10,606 bases of DNA from Pseudomonadota bacterium (GCA_023414975.1 JAEZMI010000335.1:1-10606); one strand, 5' to 3'; positions 1 through 6,695 are shown, numbered from the stretch's first letter. Made by a program: numbers and translations. The notes: generated from the letters alone by a model not told the origin.

Positions 1-581
1 GCCGGATTGCGCCGGTACGGATTGGGGAGCGTCACCGCCAGCAGCGCCGCTTGCCGGGCCGTCAATTGCCCGGCACCGCGTCCGAAGGCCTTCTGCGCGC
101 CAGCCTCCGCCCCGAACTCACCATCCGGCCCCCACTCGGCGATGTTGAGGTAGATTTCCAGCTGCCGCCTCTTGCTCATGGCGACGTTGAGATAGAGCGC
201 GAGCGGCATCTCCAGCCCCTTGCGGACATAGCTGCGTCCGCTCCAGAGGAAGAGGTTCTTGGCGAGCTGCATGGTGATGGTGGAGGCGCCCCGCGCCGGT
301 TCACCGTCATCGGCGGTGTCCATCACGTTCTGCAGCTCGACCAGATCGACGCCGATATGCTGACAGAAGCGCGCGTCCTCGGATGCGAGCACGCTGCGTA
401 TCAGCGCGGGGGACATGGCATCGAGCGGCACCCAGTCGCGCGTCACGGTTTGACCGGTGGCCCAGCGCGCCAGCATCAGCGTCGAAACCGGCGGCAAGAT
501 ATTATAGAGAATCCCGAGCAGCAGCGGCGCCGCCACCAGGATCACCACCAGCCGGACACCCCAACTCCACAGCGCGCGCAT
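1..581 (-). CDS. mtgA: Monofunctional peptidoglycan glycosyltransferase MtgA (partial, C-terminus beyond window)
   Basis: Inner-membrane glycosyltransferase (GT51 family) that polymerises lipid II into glycan strands without a transpeptidase domain. The 193 visible codons start at ATG 581, preceded by an AAGGGGA ribosome-binding site (592-586) with 4 nt spacing. Residues 8-31 form an N-terminal membrane anchor. GT51 motifs follow in order: the catalytic glutamate in SEDARFCQHIGVD (E68, residues 67-79), GASTITMQLAKNLFLW (98-113), and KRRQLEIYLNIAEWG (137-151). The frame runs off the left edge after a LPNPYRRNP segment, which in this family lies near the C-terminus, so only a short tail (perhaps 25-40 residues) is missing. 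No class A PBP transpeptidase is likely to follow, because the protein has the short MtgA linker. It is transcribed divergently from ispA across 183 bp. In related genomes rpmF often lies downstream of mtgA; that cannot be seen here. Confidence 0.95.
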   Translation of the reverse strand, partial: MRALWSWGVRLVVILVAAPLLLGILYNILPPVSTLMLARWATGQTVTRDWVPLDAMSPALIRSVLASEDARFCQHIGVDLVELQNVMDTADDGEPARGASTITMQLAKNLFLWSGRSYVRKGLEMPLALYLNVAMSKRRQLEIYLNIAEWGPDGEFGAEAGAQKAFGRGAGQLTARQAALLAVTLPNPYRRNP

Positions 582-764
582 CGCTTCCCCTTGCCGCCCC
601 ACTTTAGCGAGCCGATCCGCGCCGGTCGACCAAGCGGAAGGTAACGTCGTGCAGGGCGCGAACGTTTCATTCGCCGCGCCCGACACACGGCGTCCGGCCC
701 AAGCTTGACCGGGCGCGGGGTCTCGGGCACGCAGAGCGCCATTCCCGGTCCCGGAGTTTCCGAG

Positions 765-1697
765 ATGAGCGCAGCCGCCGGCGACATGTCCGCTTCACTC
801 ACGGCCGCCCTCACCGCGACAGCCGAGGCGGTGAGCGCCTATATCGAGGCCGCCGTCGCCGCCGGCGCCGCCCCCAGCGCGCGTCTTGCCGCCGCCATGC
901 GCCACGGCGCGCTGGCGGGCGGCAAAAGGCTGCGTCCGCTCCTCGTGGTGGAGAGCGCGGGCCTGTTCGGCGTTTCCCGCGAAGCCGCCCTGCCCGCTGC
1001 CGCCGCGCTCGAATGCGTGCACTGCTATTCGCTGGTGCATGACGACCTGCCGGCCATGGACGACGACGATCTGCGGCGCGGCCAGCCGACCGTCCACCGC
1101 GCCTATGACGAGGCGACGGCCATCCTCGCCGGCGACGGCCTTCTCACTCTCGCCTTTGAAATTCTCGGCAGGCCGGAAGCCGGGCCGGACGCCGAGACGC
1201 GGATCGCGCTTGTCGCCGCGCTGGCGCGGGCTTCCGGTGCGGCCGGCATGGTGGGAGGCCAGATGCTCGATCTTGCCGCCGAAGGCCGCTTCGCGAAAGA
1301 GGGCCGCACCGCGTTGGGCCTTGCCGAGATCCAGCATCTGCAGGCGCTCAAGACCGGCGCCCTGCTTCGCCATGCCTGCACGGCCGGCGGCCTGCTGGGA
1401 CGCGCCGATTCGGCGCAGATGGCGGCACTCGACGCTTATGCGTGCGCGATCGGCCGTGCCTTCCAGATCGCCGATGATCTTCTCGATGTGGAGGGCGATG
1501 CCGGCACGGTCGGCAAGGCCGTGGGCAAGGATGCGGCAGCGGGCAAGGCCACGCTGCTTGGTCTGATGGGGGTTCCCGGCGCTCGGACCGAACTCGACCG
1601 GCTGGTCGGCGAAGCTGAAAAAGCCCTCTCCCCCTTCGGCAGCAAAGCCACAGTGCTTGTGGAAGCCGCACGGTTCATTGCTTACCGGCGGAATTAG
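765..1697 (+). CDS. ispA: Polyprenyl synthetase, probable farnesyl diphosphate synthase IspA
   Basis: Short-chain trans-prenyltransferase that condenses DMAPP and GPP with IPP to give farnesyl diphosphate, precursor of undecaprenyl phosphate, quinone side chains and hopanoids; cytosolic. From the ATG at 765 it has 310 residues, close to the usual 295-305. Visible motifs: GGKRLRP (residues 52-58, IPP binding), the first aspartate-rich motif DDLPAMDDDD (93-102) with the two-residue insertion typical of bacterial FPP synthases, and the second motif DDLLD (237-241). The segment HCYSLVHDDLPAMDDDDLRR closely matches IspA proteins, so chain length C15 is likely, although GGPP synthase cannot be excluded. 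The frame is open upstream to an ATG at 705, but 765 is preferred: it has GGAG at 753-756, 8 nt upstream, and family homology begins after it. A further ATG at 786 is possible. Unlike many alphaproteobacteria, no dxs or xseB gene is adjacent. Confidence 0.93.
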   Translation: MSAAAGDMSASLTAALTATAEAVSAYIEAAVAAGAAPSARLAAAMRHGALAGGKRLRPLLVVESAGLFGVSREAALPAAAALECVHCYSLVHDDLPAMDDDDLRRGQPTVHRAYDEATAILAGDGLLTLAFEILGRPEAGPDAETRIALVAALARASGAAGMVGGQMLDLAAEGRFAKEGRTALGLAEIQHLQALKTGALLRHACTAGGLLGRADSAQMAALDAYACAIGRAFQIADDLLDVEGDAGTVGKAVGKDAAAGKATLLGLMGVPGARTELDRLVGEAEKALSPFGSKATVLVEAARFIAYRRN

Positions 1698-1715
1698 GAC
1701 TTTCCTCATCTCGAC

Positions 1716-1775
1716 GGAACGATAAGTTCCCTCCATATCTTATCGTGACGTTCGAGGCGGATCGCTTCGCGTCAC
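1716..1775 (+). promoter_or_regulatory. Stacked inverted repeats in the leader of the 1788 gene
   Basis: Three inverted repeats lie in the 90 bp between ispA and the next gene. GGAAC (1716-1720) and GTTCC (1726-1730) enclose GATAA. ACGATAAG (1719-1726) and CTTATCGT (1739-1746) are perfect 8-base arms 12 nt apart and compete with the first. A hairpin from 1745 to 1775 pairs GTGACG with CGTCAC, then CGAGGCG (1753-1759) with CGCTTCG (1763-1769) including one G-T wobble, with a two-base TT bulge and a GAT loop. It ends two bases before the GGAGG ribosome-binding site (1778-1782), so it does not occlude it. I infer an RNA leader structure or protein-binding site. None has a U-tract, so they are not an intrinsic terminator for ispA. 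Confidence 0.45.
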
Positions 1776-1787
1776 ACGGAGGTTTAC

Positions 1788-2060
1788 ATGCGTGTCGCCG
1801 CTTTCCTTCTCGCCGGTCTGATGGCCGGCACCGCTTTCGCCGCCTTCGCCCCGGCTGAGGCGCAGGAGACGCGCATCATCATCCGCAAGCAGCCGCCGCG
1901 CTCCTATCTCGATCCCGGCACGGTCGTGAAGCCCGGATCGACCGGCTATCTGAACTACGTCTATGCCGTGCAGCCGCGCTACCCGAGCTACGGCGACGAC
2001 AGCACCATCACCGGCACGCGCTTCCCGCTGCCGAGCCGGTTCGATCTGCCGAACTACTGA
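1788..2060 (+). CDS. Small secreted protein of unknown function
   Basis: 90 residues; function not recognised. The start is well supported: GGAGG at 1778-1782 lies 5 nt before the ATG. Residues 1-25 look like a Sec signal peptide: a basic MR start, a hydrophobic core rich in Ala, Leu and Gly, and a probable signal peptidase I site after AEA (residues 23-25), leaving about 65 mature residues. The mature part has no cysteine, is rich in Pro, Tyr, Arg and Ser, and carries a segment PPRSYLDPGTVVKPG that resembles, from memory, a motif in small periplasmic proteins of Hyphomicrobiales; that resemblance is tentative. Low complexity and aromatic/proline content suggest an extended or partly disordered periplasmic protein. 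It lies 90 bp after ispA on the same strand, with structured leader DNA before it and its own intrinsic terminator after it, so it may be an independent transcript. Confidence 0.8.
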   Translation: MRVAAFLLAGLMAGTAFAAFAPAEAQETRIIIRKQPPRSYLDPGTVVKPGSTGYLNYVYAVQPRYPSYGDDSTITGTRFPLPSRFDLPNY

Positions 2061-2091
2061 TCTTCCGGGACCTTATTTCGCGCGCCCGAGC

Positions 2092-2117
2092 AAGCCCGGC
2101 GATGAGCCGGGCTTTTT
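2092..2117 (+). terminator. Intrinsic terminator after the 1788 gene
   Basis: AAGCCCGGC (2092-2100) and GCCGGGCTT (2106-2114) form a perfect 9-bp stem with a GATGA loop, followed by a run of T (2113-2117). It lies 31 bp after the stop codon at 2060 and has a T-run only on the plus-strand side, so it ends the plus-strand transcript. Confidence 0.85.
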
Positions 2118-2165
2118 GCTGCGCGTCCCCTGCATGGGCGCGGCCACTCTCGAGCGCGGCTCGTG

Positions 2166-2191
2166 AAAAAGGCCCGGCGCAGCCGGGCCTT
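2166..2191 (-). terminator. Intrinsic terminator of leuB
   Basis: AAGGCCCGGC (2169-2178) and GCCGGGCCTT (2182-2191) form a perfect 10-bp stem with a 3-nt loop. The five A residues at 2166-2170 give the U-tract on the minus strand. It lies 52 bp past the leuB stop and makes the mtgA/ispA block and the leucine block converge on paired, separate terminators. Confidence 0.85.
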
Positions 2192-2243
2192 GTCGTTTCG
2201 CAAGGATCGCGACCGCGGCCCCTGAACATCGCTTCGCGAAGCC

Positions 2244-3353
2244 TCAGTTCGCCTTGCCGAGCTCGGCAATGACCGCGTCGCCCATACCGGCCGTTCCGAC
2301 GCGGGTCATGCCCTCGGACCAGATATCGCCGGTGCGGTAGCCATCCGCCAGCACACCGGCGATCGCCGCCTCGACGCGGTCGGCCGCCTCGATCTGGCCG
2401 AACGAATAGCGCAGCGCCATGGCGAGCGACCCGATCATCGCGAGCGGGTTGGCGACGCCCTTGCCCGCAATGTCGGGAGCGGCGCCGTGGACCGGCTCAT
2501 AGAGCGCGCGGCGCTTGCTGGAAAGCTCCTCCACCGCCCCGAGCGAGGCAGAAGGCAGCATGCCGAGCGAACCGGTGAGCATCGCCGCCACATCCGACAG
2601 AATATCGCCGAACAGATTGTCGGTGACGATAACGTCGAACTGCTTGGGCGCACGCACGAGCTGCATGCCGCAGGAATCGGCCAGCTGATGCTCGAGGGTC
2701 ACGTCCGCATAGTCCGAGCCATGGACCTCGCTCACCACCTGCTTCCACAGCACGCCGGTCTTCATGACGTTGTGCTTCTCGGTGGAGACCACTTTGCCGC
2801 GGCGGGTCCGGGCAAGTTCGAACGCGACGCGGGCGATGCGCTCGATCTCGTAGGATTCATAGACCTGCGTATCGACAGCGCGCTTCTGGCCGTCGCTGAG
2901 ATCGACGATGGTCTTCGGCTCACCGAAATAGACGCCGCCGGTCAGCTCGCGCACGATCAGCACGTCGAGCCCCTCGACCAGATCGCGCTTGAGGCTGGAG
3001 GCGTCGGCGAGCGCGGGGTAGCAGACGGCGGGGCGCAGATTGGCGAAGAGCTGAAGATCCTTGCGCAGGCGCAGCAGGCCGGCCTCCGGGCGCAGCTCAT
3101 AGGGCACGCCGGCCCACTTCGTTCCGCCTACCGCGCCGAGCAGGATCGCATCCGCGGCAAAGGCCTTGGCCATCGCCTCCTCGGAGATCGGCTGACCGCA
3201 CTGGTCATAGGCGGCGCCGCCGACCTGATCCTCCTCGATGGCGAAGGAGGCGAGCCCCTGGGCATCGAGCCAGGCGATGACCTTCTTCACTTCGGCCATG
3301 ACCTCGGTGCCGATGCCGTCGCCGGGAAGGAGAAGGAGCTTGTGGGTCGCCAT
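2244..3353 (-). CDS. leuB: 3-isopropylmalate dehydrogenase
   Basis: Cytosolic, homodimeric NAD-dependent enzyme: oxidative decarboxylation of (2R,3S)-3-isopropylmalate to 2-oxoisocaproate, the last leucine-specific step before transamination. 369 residues, the normal length. Expected active-site residues are all visible: R97 and R107 (in RLRKDLQLFANLRP), R136 and Y142 (RELTGGVYFGEP), K193 (STEKHNVMKT), D226, and the Mg-binding D250 and D254 in VTDNLFGDILSD. The NAD-binding motif EPVHGAAPDIAGKGVANP occupies 286-303 and marks NAD rather than NADP use. The ATG at 3353 has GAGGA (3362-3358) 4 nt upstream. The gene is separated from the upstream leuC-leuD-Rid genes by an intrinsic terminator, so it probably has its own promoter rather than being the last gene of a single leu operon. 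Confidence 0.98.
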   Translation of the reverse strand: MATHKLLLLPGDGIGTEVMAEVKKVIAWLDAQGLASFAIEEDQVGGAAYDQCGQPISEEAMAKAFAADAILLGAVGGTKWAGVPYELRPEAGLLRLRKDLQLFANLRPAVCYPALADASSLKRDLVEGLDVLIVRELTGGVYFGEPKTIVDLSDGQKRAVDTQVYESYEIERIARVAFELARTRRGKVVSTEKHNVMKTGVLWKQVVSEVHGSDYADVTLEHQLADSCGMQLVRAPKQFDVIVTDNLFGDILSDVAAMLTGSLGMLPSASLGAVEELSSKRRALYEPVHGAAPDIAGKGVANPLAMIGSLAMALRYSFGQIEAADRVEAAIAGVLADGYRTGDIWSEGMTRVGTAGMGDAVIAELGKAN

Positions 3354-3409
3354 GGTTTCCTCGTCTGCGCCTGTGAGCCTTGGAGTGGGCTGATCTTGCG
3401 GGCGATGCG

Positions 3410-3438
3410 TTGCTAATGGCTGGCGCCGACGCTGGCAA
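3410..3438 (-). promoter_or_regulatory. leuB: Tentative leuB promoter
   Basis: Reading the minus strand, TTGCCA (3438-3433) is followed after exactly 17 bases by TAGCAA (3415-3410), about 57 bp before the leuB start. The -35 part matches the alphaproteobacterial preference well, the -10 part matches poorly (3 of 6). It is supported mainly by position, lying between the terminator at 3475-3509 and leuB. Without expression data this remains a weak call. Confidence 0.25.
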
Positions 3439-3474
3439 GACGCTGCGGCCGCCGGACCGAGCGGTCATCCGGCA

Positions 3475-3509
3475 AAAAGAATGCCGCCGGTGAGGGCACA
3501 CCGGCGGCA
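3475..3509 (-). terminator. Intrinsic terminator between the Rid-family gene and leuB
   Basis: TGCCGCCGGTG (3482-3492) and CACCGGCGGCA (3499-3509) make a perfect 11-bp stem with a 6-nt loop. On the minus strand it is followed at once by T, C and a run of five T (complement of the A-run at 3474-3478). It lies about 120 bp after the Rid-family stop and so closes the leuC-leuD-Rid transcript before leuB. Confidence 0.8.
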
Positions 3510-3628
3510 AGCCAGGGCGGCGAGTGGAAGCTGCACCCCATGGGTGGCCGGAGGCAACCGGCCTGCCTTCTACGCCCCGCCACCGTGAGCGGATCGCTTG
3601 CGCGCGATATTTTTCCGGGAATCGGACG

Positions 3629-4015
3629 TCACCGCCGCCGGCGCGCCGTGACCTCGATCTCGATCTTCATTTCCGGCTGCAGCAGGCCGGCAACGATGAG
3701 CGTCGCCGCCGGCCGCGCCGTGGCGAAGTACTCCCCGAAGATCGGAAACACCGTGTCGGCATGCTCGGCCCGCGTCACGATGTAGCGCACGCGCACCACG
3801 TCATCGAGGCTTGCTCCGGCTTCGGCGAGCGCGGCCGCGATGTTGCGGAAGCAGCCATGGGTCTGCTCGACCAAATCCTCGGGCAGCTCCATGGCGGCAT
3901 AATCATAGCCGGTGGTGCCCGAGACGAAGATGTCGTTCCCGTCCACCACCGCGCGCGAATAGCCGGCCACCTTCTCGAAGGCGGAATTGGACGAGATCAG
4001 GCGGCGCTCGGTCAT
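3629..4015 (-). CDS. Rid-family (YjgF/YER057c/UK114) protein lacking the catalytic arginine
   Basis: 128 residues, the usual Rid length; these proteins form trimers in the cytosol, and the RidA branch hydrolyses reactive enamines/imines such as 2-aminoacrylate. The fold signature is clear: VSGTTGYDY (32-40), a QTHGCFRNIAAALAEAGASL helix (51-70), DDVVRVRYIV, and the C-terminal KIEIEVTA (117-124). Aligned without gaps to the RidA segment PARSCVEVARL, this protein reads PAATLIVAGLL, so alanine 104 occupies the position of the RidA catalytic arginine (R105 in E. coli). It therefore probably belongs to one of the Rid subfamilies without imine deaminase activity, and its substrate is unknown. Two ATG codons adjoin (4018 and 4015). 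GAGGG (4025-4021), overlapping the leuD stop, is 5 nt from 4015 and only 2 nt from 4018, so 4015 is chosen. Only 8 bases separate it from leuD: translational coupling is likely. Confidence 0.9.
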   Translation of the reverse strand: MTERRLISSNSAFEKVAGYSRAVVDGNDIFVSGTTGYDYAAMELPEDLVEQTHGCFRNIAAALAEAGASLDDVVRVRYIVTRAEHADTVFPIFGEYFATARPAATLIVAGLLQPEMKIEIEVTARRRR

Positions 4016-4023
4016 CATATCCC

Positions 4024-4629
4024 TCACGCCCAGGGGCGCTCCTCGGCGAGCTTCGATTCGAAGGTGGCGATCTTGTCCGCCTTCACCTGGGTGAGGCCGA
4101 TATCGTCCAGCCCGTTGAGCAGGCAATGCTTGCGGAACGGATCGATGTCGAAGGAAATCGTCCCGCCATCGGGCCCCGTGATGGTCTGGCTTTCCAGATC
4201 GACCGTGACGCGCGCATTGGCGCCGCGAGAGGCGTCGTCGAACAGCGCCTCCAGCTGCTCGGGCGTTACCACGATCGGCAGGATGCCGTTCTTGAAGCAG
4301 TTGTTATAGAAGATATCGGCGAAGGACGTGGAGATCACGCAGCGAATGCCGAAGTCGAGCAGCGCCCAGGGGGCGTGCTCGCGCGAGGAGCCGCAGCCGA
4401 AATTATCGCCGGCGATCAGGATGCTGGCCCCCTTATAGGCCGGCTTGTTCAGCACGAAATCCGGGTTGTCCGAGCCGTCATCCTTGTAGCGCAGCTCGGA
4501 GAACAGGCCTGTGCCGAGGCCCGTGCGCTTGATCGTCTTGAGATACTGCTTCGGGATGATCATGTCGGTGTCGACATTGACCAGATGCAGCGGCGCGGCG
4601 ATGCCGCTCAGTGTGGCGAACTTGTCCAT
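4024..4629 (-). CDS. leuD: 3-isopropylmalate dehydratase small subunit
   Basis: Small subunit of isopropylmalate isomerase; pairs with LeuC to interconvert 2- and 3-isopropylmalate through isopropylmaleate. 201 residues, standard for proteobacterial LeuD. The swivel-domain signature is present: NVDTDMIIPKQYLK (18-31) and the substrate-binding loop GDNFGCGSSREHAPWAL (74-90), followed by SFADIFYNNCFKNGILP (102-118). The ATG at 4629 has an AGGAG-type site a few bases upstream, directly preceded by a short hairpin (GCCCC 4641-4645 with GGGGC 4650-4654). It follows the zincin gene by 54 bp and runs into the Rid-family gene 8 bp later. The leuC and leuD genes are separated here by two unrelated small genes instead of being adjacent. 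Confidence 0.98.
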   Translation of the reverse strand: MDKFATLSGIAAPLHLVNVDTDMIIPKQYLKTIKRTGLGTGLFSELRYKDDGSDNPDFVLNKPAYKGASILIAGDNFGCGSSREHAPWALLDFGIRCVISTSFADIFYNNCFKNGILPIVVTPEQLEALFDDASRGANARVTVDLESQTITGPDGGTISFDIDPFRKHCLLNGLDDIGLTQVKADKIATFESKLAEERPWA

Positions 4630-4683
4630 TCCCGTCTCCTGCCCCTGACGGGGCGTCCAATACTGCGACAGGCGCGCGGCAGA

Positions 4684-5124
4684 TCAACCCGCCGCCGCCT
4701 CGATGGCTTCCATGTCCTCGTCCGACAGGCCGAAATGGTGGCCGATCTCGTGCACCAGCACATGGGTGACGATCGCGCCCAGCGTTTCCTCATGCTCGGC
4801 CCAGTAGTCGAGAATCGGCCGGCGGTAGAGGAAGATCATGTTGGGCAGCACGCCCGTCACGGTCTCATAGCCCTGCGCCAGCCCAATGCCCTGGAAGAGG
4901 CCGAGGAGATCGAACGGGCTCTCCGCCTCCATCTCCTCCTGAACCTCGTCGGTCGGAAAATCCTCGACCCGAATGACGAGGTTGCCGCACAGCGCGCGGA
5001 AGCTCTCCGGCAACCGCGCGAAAGCCTCTTCCGCCATCTGCTCCATCAGCGCCAGCGAGGGGGCGCTGGCGGCCGACCAGGCGGCGGCATCGTCCGGGGC
5101 AAGCGGGCTCGTCAGCGGGCTCAT
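4684..5124 (-). CDS. Small zincin-like metallopeptidase family protein (DUF1025 / Zincin_1 type)
   Basis: 146 residues; belongs, by motif and overall layout, to the family of small alphaproteobacterial and actinobacterial proteins called metallopeptidase family protein. The zinc motif HEIGHHFGLSD spans residues 125-135 and fits HExxHxxGxxD: H125, H129 and D135 would bind zinc and E126 would be the catalytic base. Upstream are LPESFRALCGNLVIRVEDFP (39-58) and LYRRPILDYW (99-108), both typical of the family. There is no signal peptide, so it should be cytosolic. Neither substrate nor physiological role is known to me; peptidase activity of this family is largely presumed. The start at 5124 lies 4 bases after the stop of the 44-residue membrane protein; there is no strong ribosome-binding site of its own, which suggests translation coupled to that gene. 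It sits inside the leuC-leuD transcript. Confidence 0.9.
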   Translation of the reverse strand: MSPLTSPLAPDDAAAWSAASAPSLALMEQMAEEAFARLPESFRALCGNLVIRVEDFPTDEVQEEMEAESPFDLLGLFQGIGLAQGYETVTGVLPNMIFLYRRPILDYWAEHEETLGAIVTHVLVHEIGHHFGLSDEDMEAIEAAAG

Positions 5125-5128
5125 CGCA

Positions 5129-5263
5129 TCATCTCACATAGGTCGCGATCAGCCAGACGCCGAGCGCCAGCGCCGCAAGCACCGCCAGCCCACGCCCGAT
5201 CCGACGGCCCCACACTTCCATGGGGTCGTCGTCGGGCGGGTCGGTGAAGGGCGAATGCGCCAC
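5129..5263 (-). CDS. Predicted 44-residue single-pass membrane protein between leuC and the zincin gene
   Basis: A short frame filling the gap between leuC and the metallopeptidase gene. It starts with GTG at 5263, with a GAGGCGG ribosome-binding site five bases upstream, directly after the leuC stop (10 nt gap), and ends with TGA at 5131-5129, four bases before the zincin start. The N-terminal half is hydrophilic and acidic (TDPPDDDPMEVWGRR, residues 7-21); residues 25-42 form one hydrophobic helix (GLAVLAALALGVWLIATY) with a short VR tail. The arginines before the helix suggest an inside N-terminus. An internal ATG (codon 15) is an alternative start, but has a poorer context. The tight packing on both sides, the membrane helix and the codon use argue for a real gene. 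Function unknown; I recognise no family. Confidence 0.65.
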   Translation of the reverse strand: MAHSPFTDPPDDDPMEVWGRRIGRGLAVLAALALGVWLIATYVR

Positions 5264-5273
5264 GTCGTCCGCC

Positions 5274-6695
5274 TCAGCCTTTCACCGGCCACTGGCGGAT
5301 GTCGACGAAACGACCGGCAATCGCCGCCGCCGCCGCCATGGCCGGCGAGACGAGATGCGTGCGGGCCTTATACCCCTGGCGTCCCTCGAAATTGCGGTTC
5401 GAGGTGGAGGCGCAGCGCTCCTCCGGCTTCAGCCGGTCGGCATTCATGCCGAGGCACATGGAGCAGCCCGGCTCGCGCCAGTCGAAGCCCGCCGCCTTGA
5501 AGATCGCGTCCAGCCCTTCGGCCTCGGCCTGGAGCTTCACGAGCCCCGAGCCCGGCACGACCATACCGGAGACGCCTTCGCGGATCTTATGGCCATCGAG
5601 GATCCGGGCCGCCGCGCGCAAATCCTCAATGCGGGCATTGGTGCAGGAGCCGATGAACACCTTGTCGATGGCGATGTCGGTGATCTTGGTGCCGGCCGTG
5701 AGGCCCATATAGGCGAGCGCCCGCTTCTTGGCCTCGCGACGGCCCTCGTCTTCGATCAGTTCGGGATCGGGGACGATGCCCTCGACCGAGATCACGTCCT
5801 CGGGGCTGGTGCCCCAGGAGACAATGGGCGGCAGCGCCGCGCCATCGAGCCGCACTTCCTTGTCGAAGAACGCGCCTTCATCGGTACGCAGCGTGTCCCA
5901 GTAGCGGCGCGCGGCATCCCAGGCCGCGCCCTTCGGCGCGCGCGGTCGGTCCTTCACATAGGCATAGGTGGTCTCGTCCGGCGCCACCATGCCGGCGCGG
6001 GCCCCGCCTTCGATGGACATGTTGCAGACCGTCATGCGGCCTTCCATCGTCAGGTTGCGGAACACCTCGCCGGCATATTCGATGACATAGCCGGTGCCGC
6101 CGGCCGTGCCGGTCACGCCGATGATCGCCAGCGTCACGTCCTTGGCGGTCACGCCCTCGGGGAGCTTGCCGTCCACGGTGACGCGCATGTTCTTGCTCTT
6201 CTTCTGGATCAGCGTCTGGGTGGCGAGCACATGCTCCACCTCCGAGGTGCCGATGCCATGGGCGAGCGCGCCGAATGCGCCATGGGTCGAGGTGTGACTG
6301 TCGCCGCAGACGATGGTCGTGCCCGGCAGGGTGAAGCCCTGCTCCGGACCGATGACGTGGACGATGCCCTGGCGCTTATCGAGTTCGTTGAAATACTCGA
6401 CGCCGAACTCGCGGGCGTTCTCCGCCAGCGTCTCGACCTGGGTGCGGCTCTCGGGGTCGTCGATGCCGAAGCGGCGGTCGGAGGTCGGCACGTTGTGATC
6501 GACCACCGCCAGCGTCTTGGAGGGGGCATGGACCTTGCGGCCGGCCATGCGCAGACCCTCGAAGGCCTGCGGGCTGGTCACTTCATGCACCAGATGGCGG
6601 TCGATATAGAGGAGGCAGGTGCCGTCCTCCTGGCGGTCGACAACATGGTCGTCGAAGATTTTGTCGTACAGGGTACGCGGCGCGGACGTGCTCAT
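5274..6695 (-). CDS. leuC: 3-isopropylmalate dehydratase large subunit
   Basis: Aconitase-superfamily large subunit of isopropylmalate isomerase, carrying the [4Fe-4S] cluster; acts with LeuD in the second step of leucine synthesis. 473 residues, slightly longer than E. coli LeuC. The three cluster-ligand cysteines are present: C351 in FIGSCTN and C411 and C414 in PGCSMCLGMN. Other family landmarks: LYDKIFDDHVV near the N-terminus, VDHNVPTSDRR (about residues 64-74), GDSHTSTHGAFGALAHGIGTSEVEHVLATQ around residues 131-160. The ATG at 6695 matches the normal LeuC start; its ribosome-binding site is weak (GAGACG about 5 nt upstream). It is the first gene of the leucine transcript here; no Leu-codon-rich leader peptide or clear attenuator was seen upstream. 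Confidence 0.98.
   Translation of the reverse strand: MSTSAPRTLYDKIFDDHVVDRQEDGTCLLYIDRHLVHEVTSPQAFEGLRMAGRKVHAPSKTLAVVDHNVPTSDRRFGIDDPESRTQVETLAENAREFGVEYFNELDKRQGIVHVIGPEQGFTLPGTTIVCGDSHTSTHGAFGALAHGIGTSEVEHVLATQTLIQKKSKNMRVTVDGKLPEGVTAKDVTLAIIGVTGTAGGTGYVIEYAGEVFRNLTMEGRMTVCNMSIEGGARAGMVAPDETTYAYVKDRPRAPKGAAWDAARRYWDTLRTDEGAFFDKEVRLDGAALPPIVSWGTSPEDVISVEGIVPDPELIEDEGRREAKKRALAYMGLTAGTKITDIAIDKVFIGSCTNARIEDLRAAARILDGHKIREGVSGMVVPGSGLVKLQAEAEGLDAIFKAAGFDWREPGCSMCLGMNADRLKPEERCASTSNRNFEGRQGYKARTHLVSPAMAAAAAIAGRFVDIRQWPVKG

Noticed and set aside
705..764. Upstream ATG of ispA at 705
   Set aside because: The extra 20 residues show no family homology, and ATG 765 has a well-spaced GGAG site.
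795..1736. A 313-codon minus-strand frame opposite ispA
   Set aside because: Antisense shadow of ispA, which has both aspartate-rich motifs.
2487..3416. A 309-codon plus-strand frame opposite leuB
   Set aside because: Antisense shadow of a clear leuB with all catalytic residues.
3811..5247. A 478-codon open frame on the plus strand, opposite leuD and the zincin gene
   Set aside because: Antisense shadow of three supported minus-strand genes; arginine- and alanine-rich product without family features.
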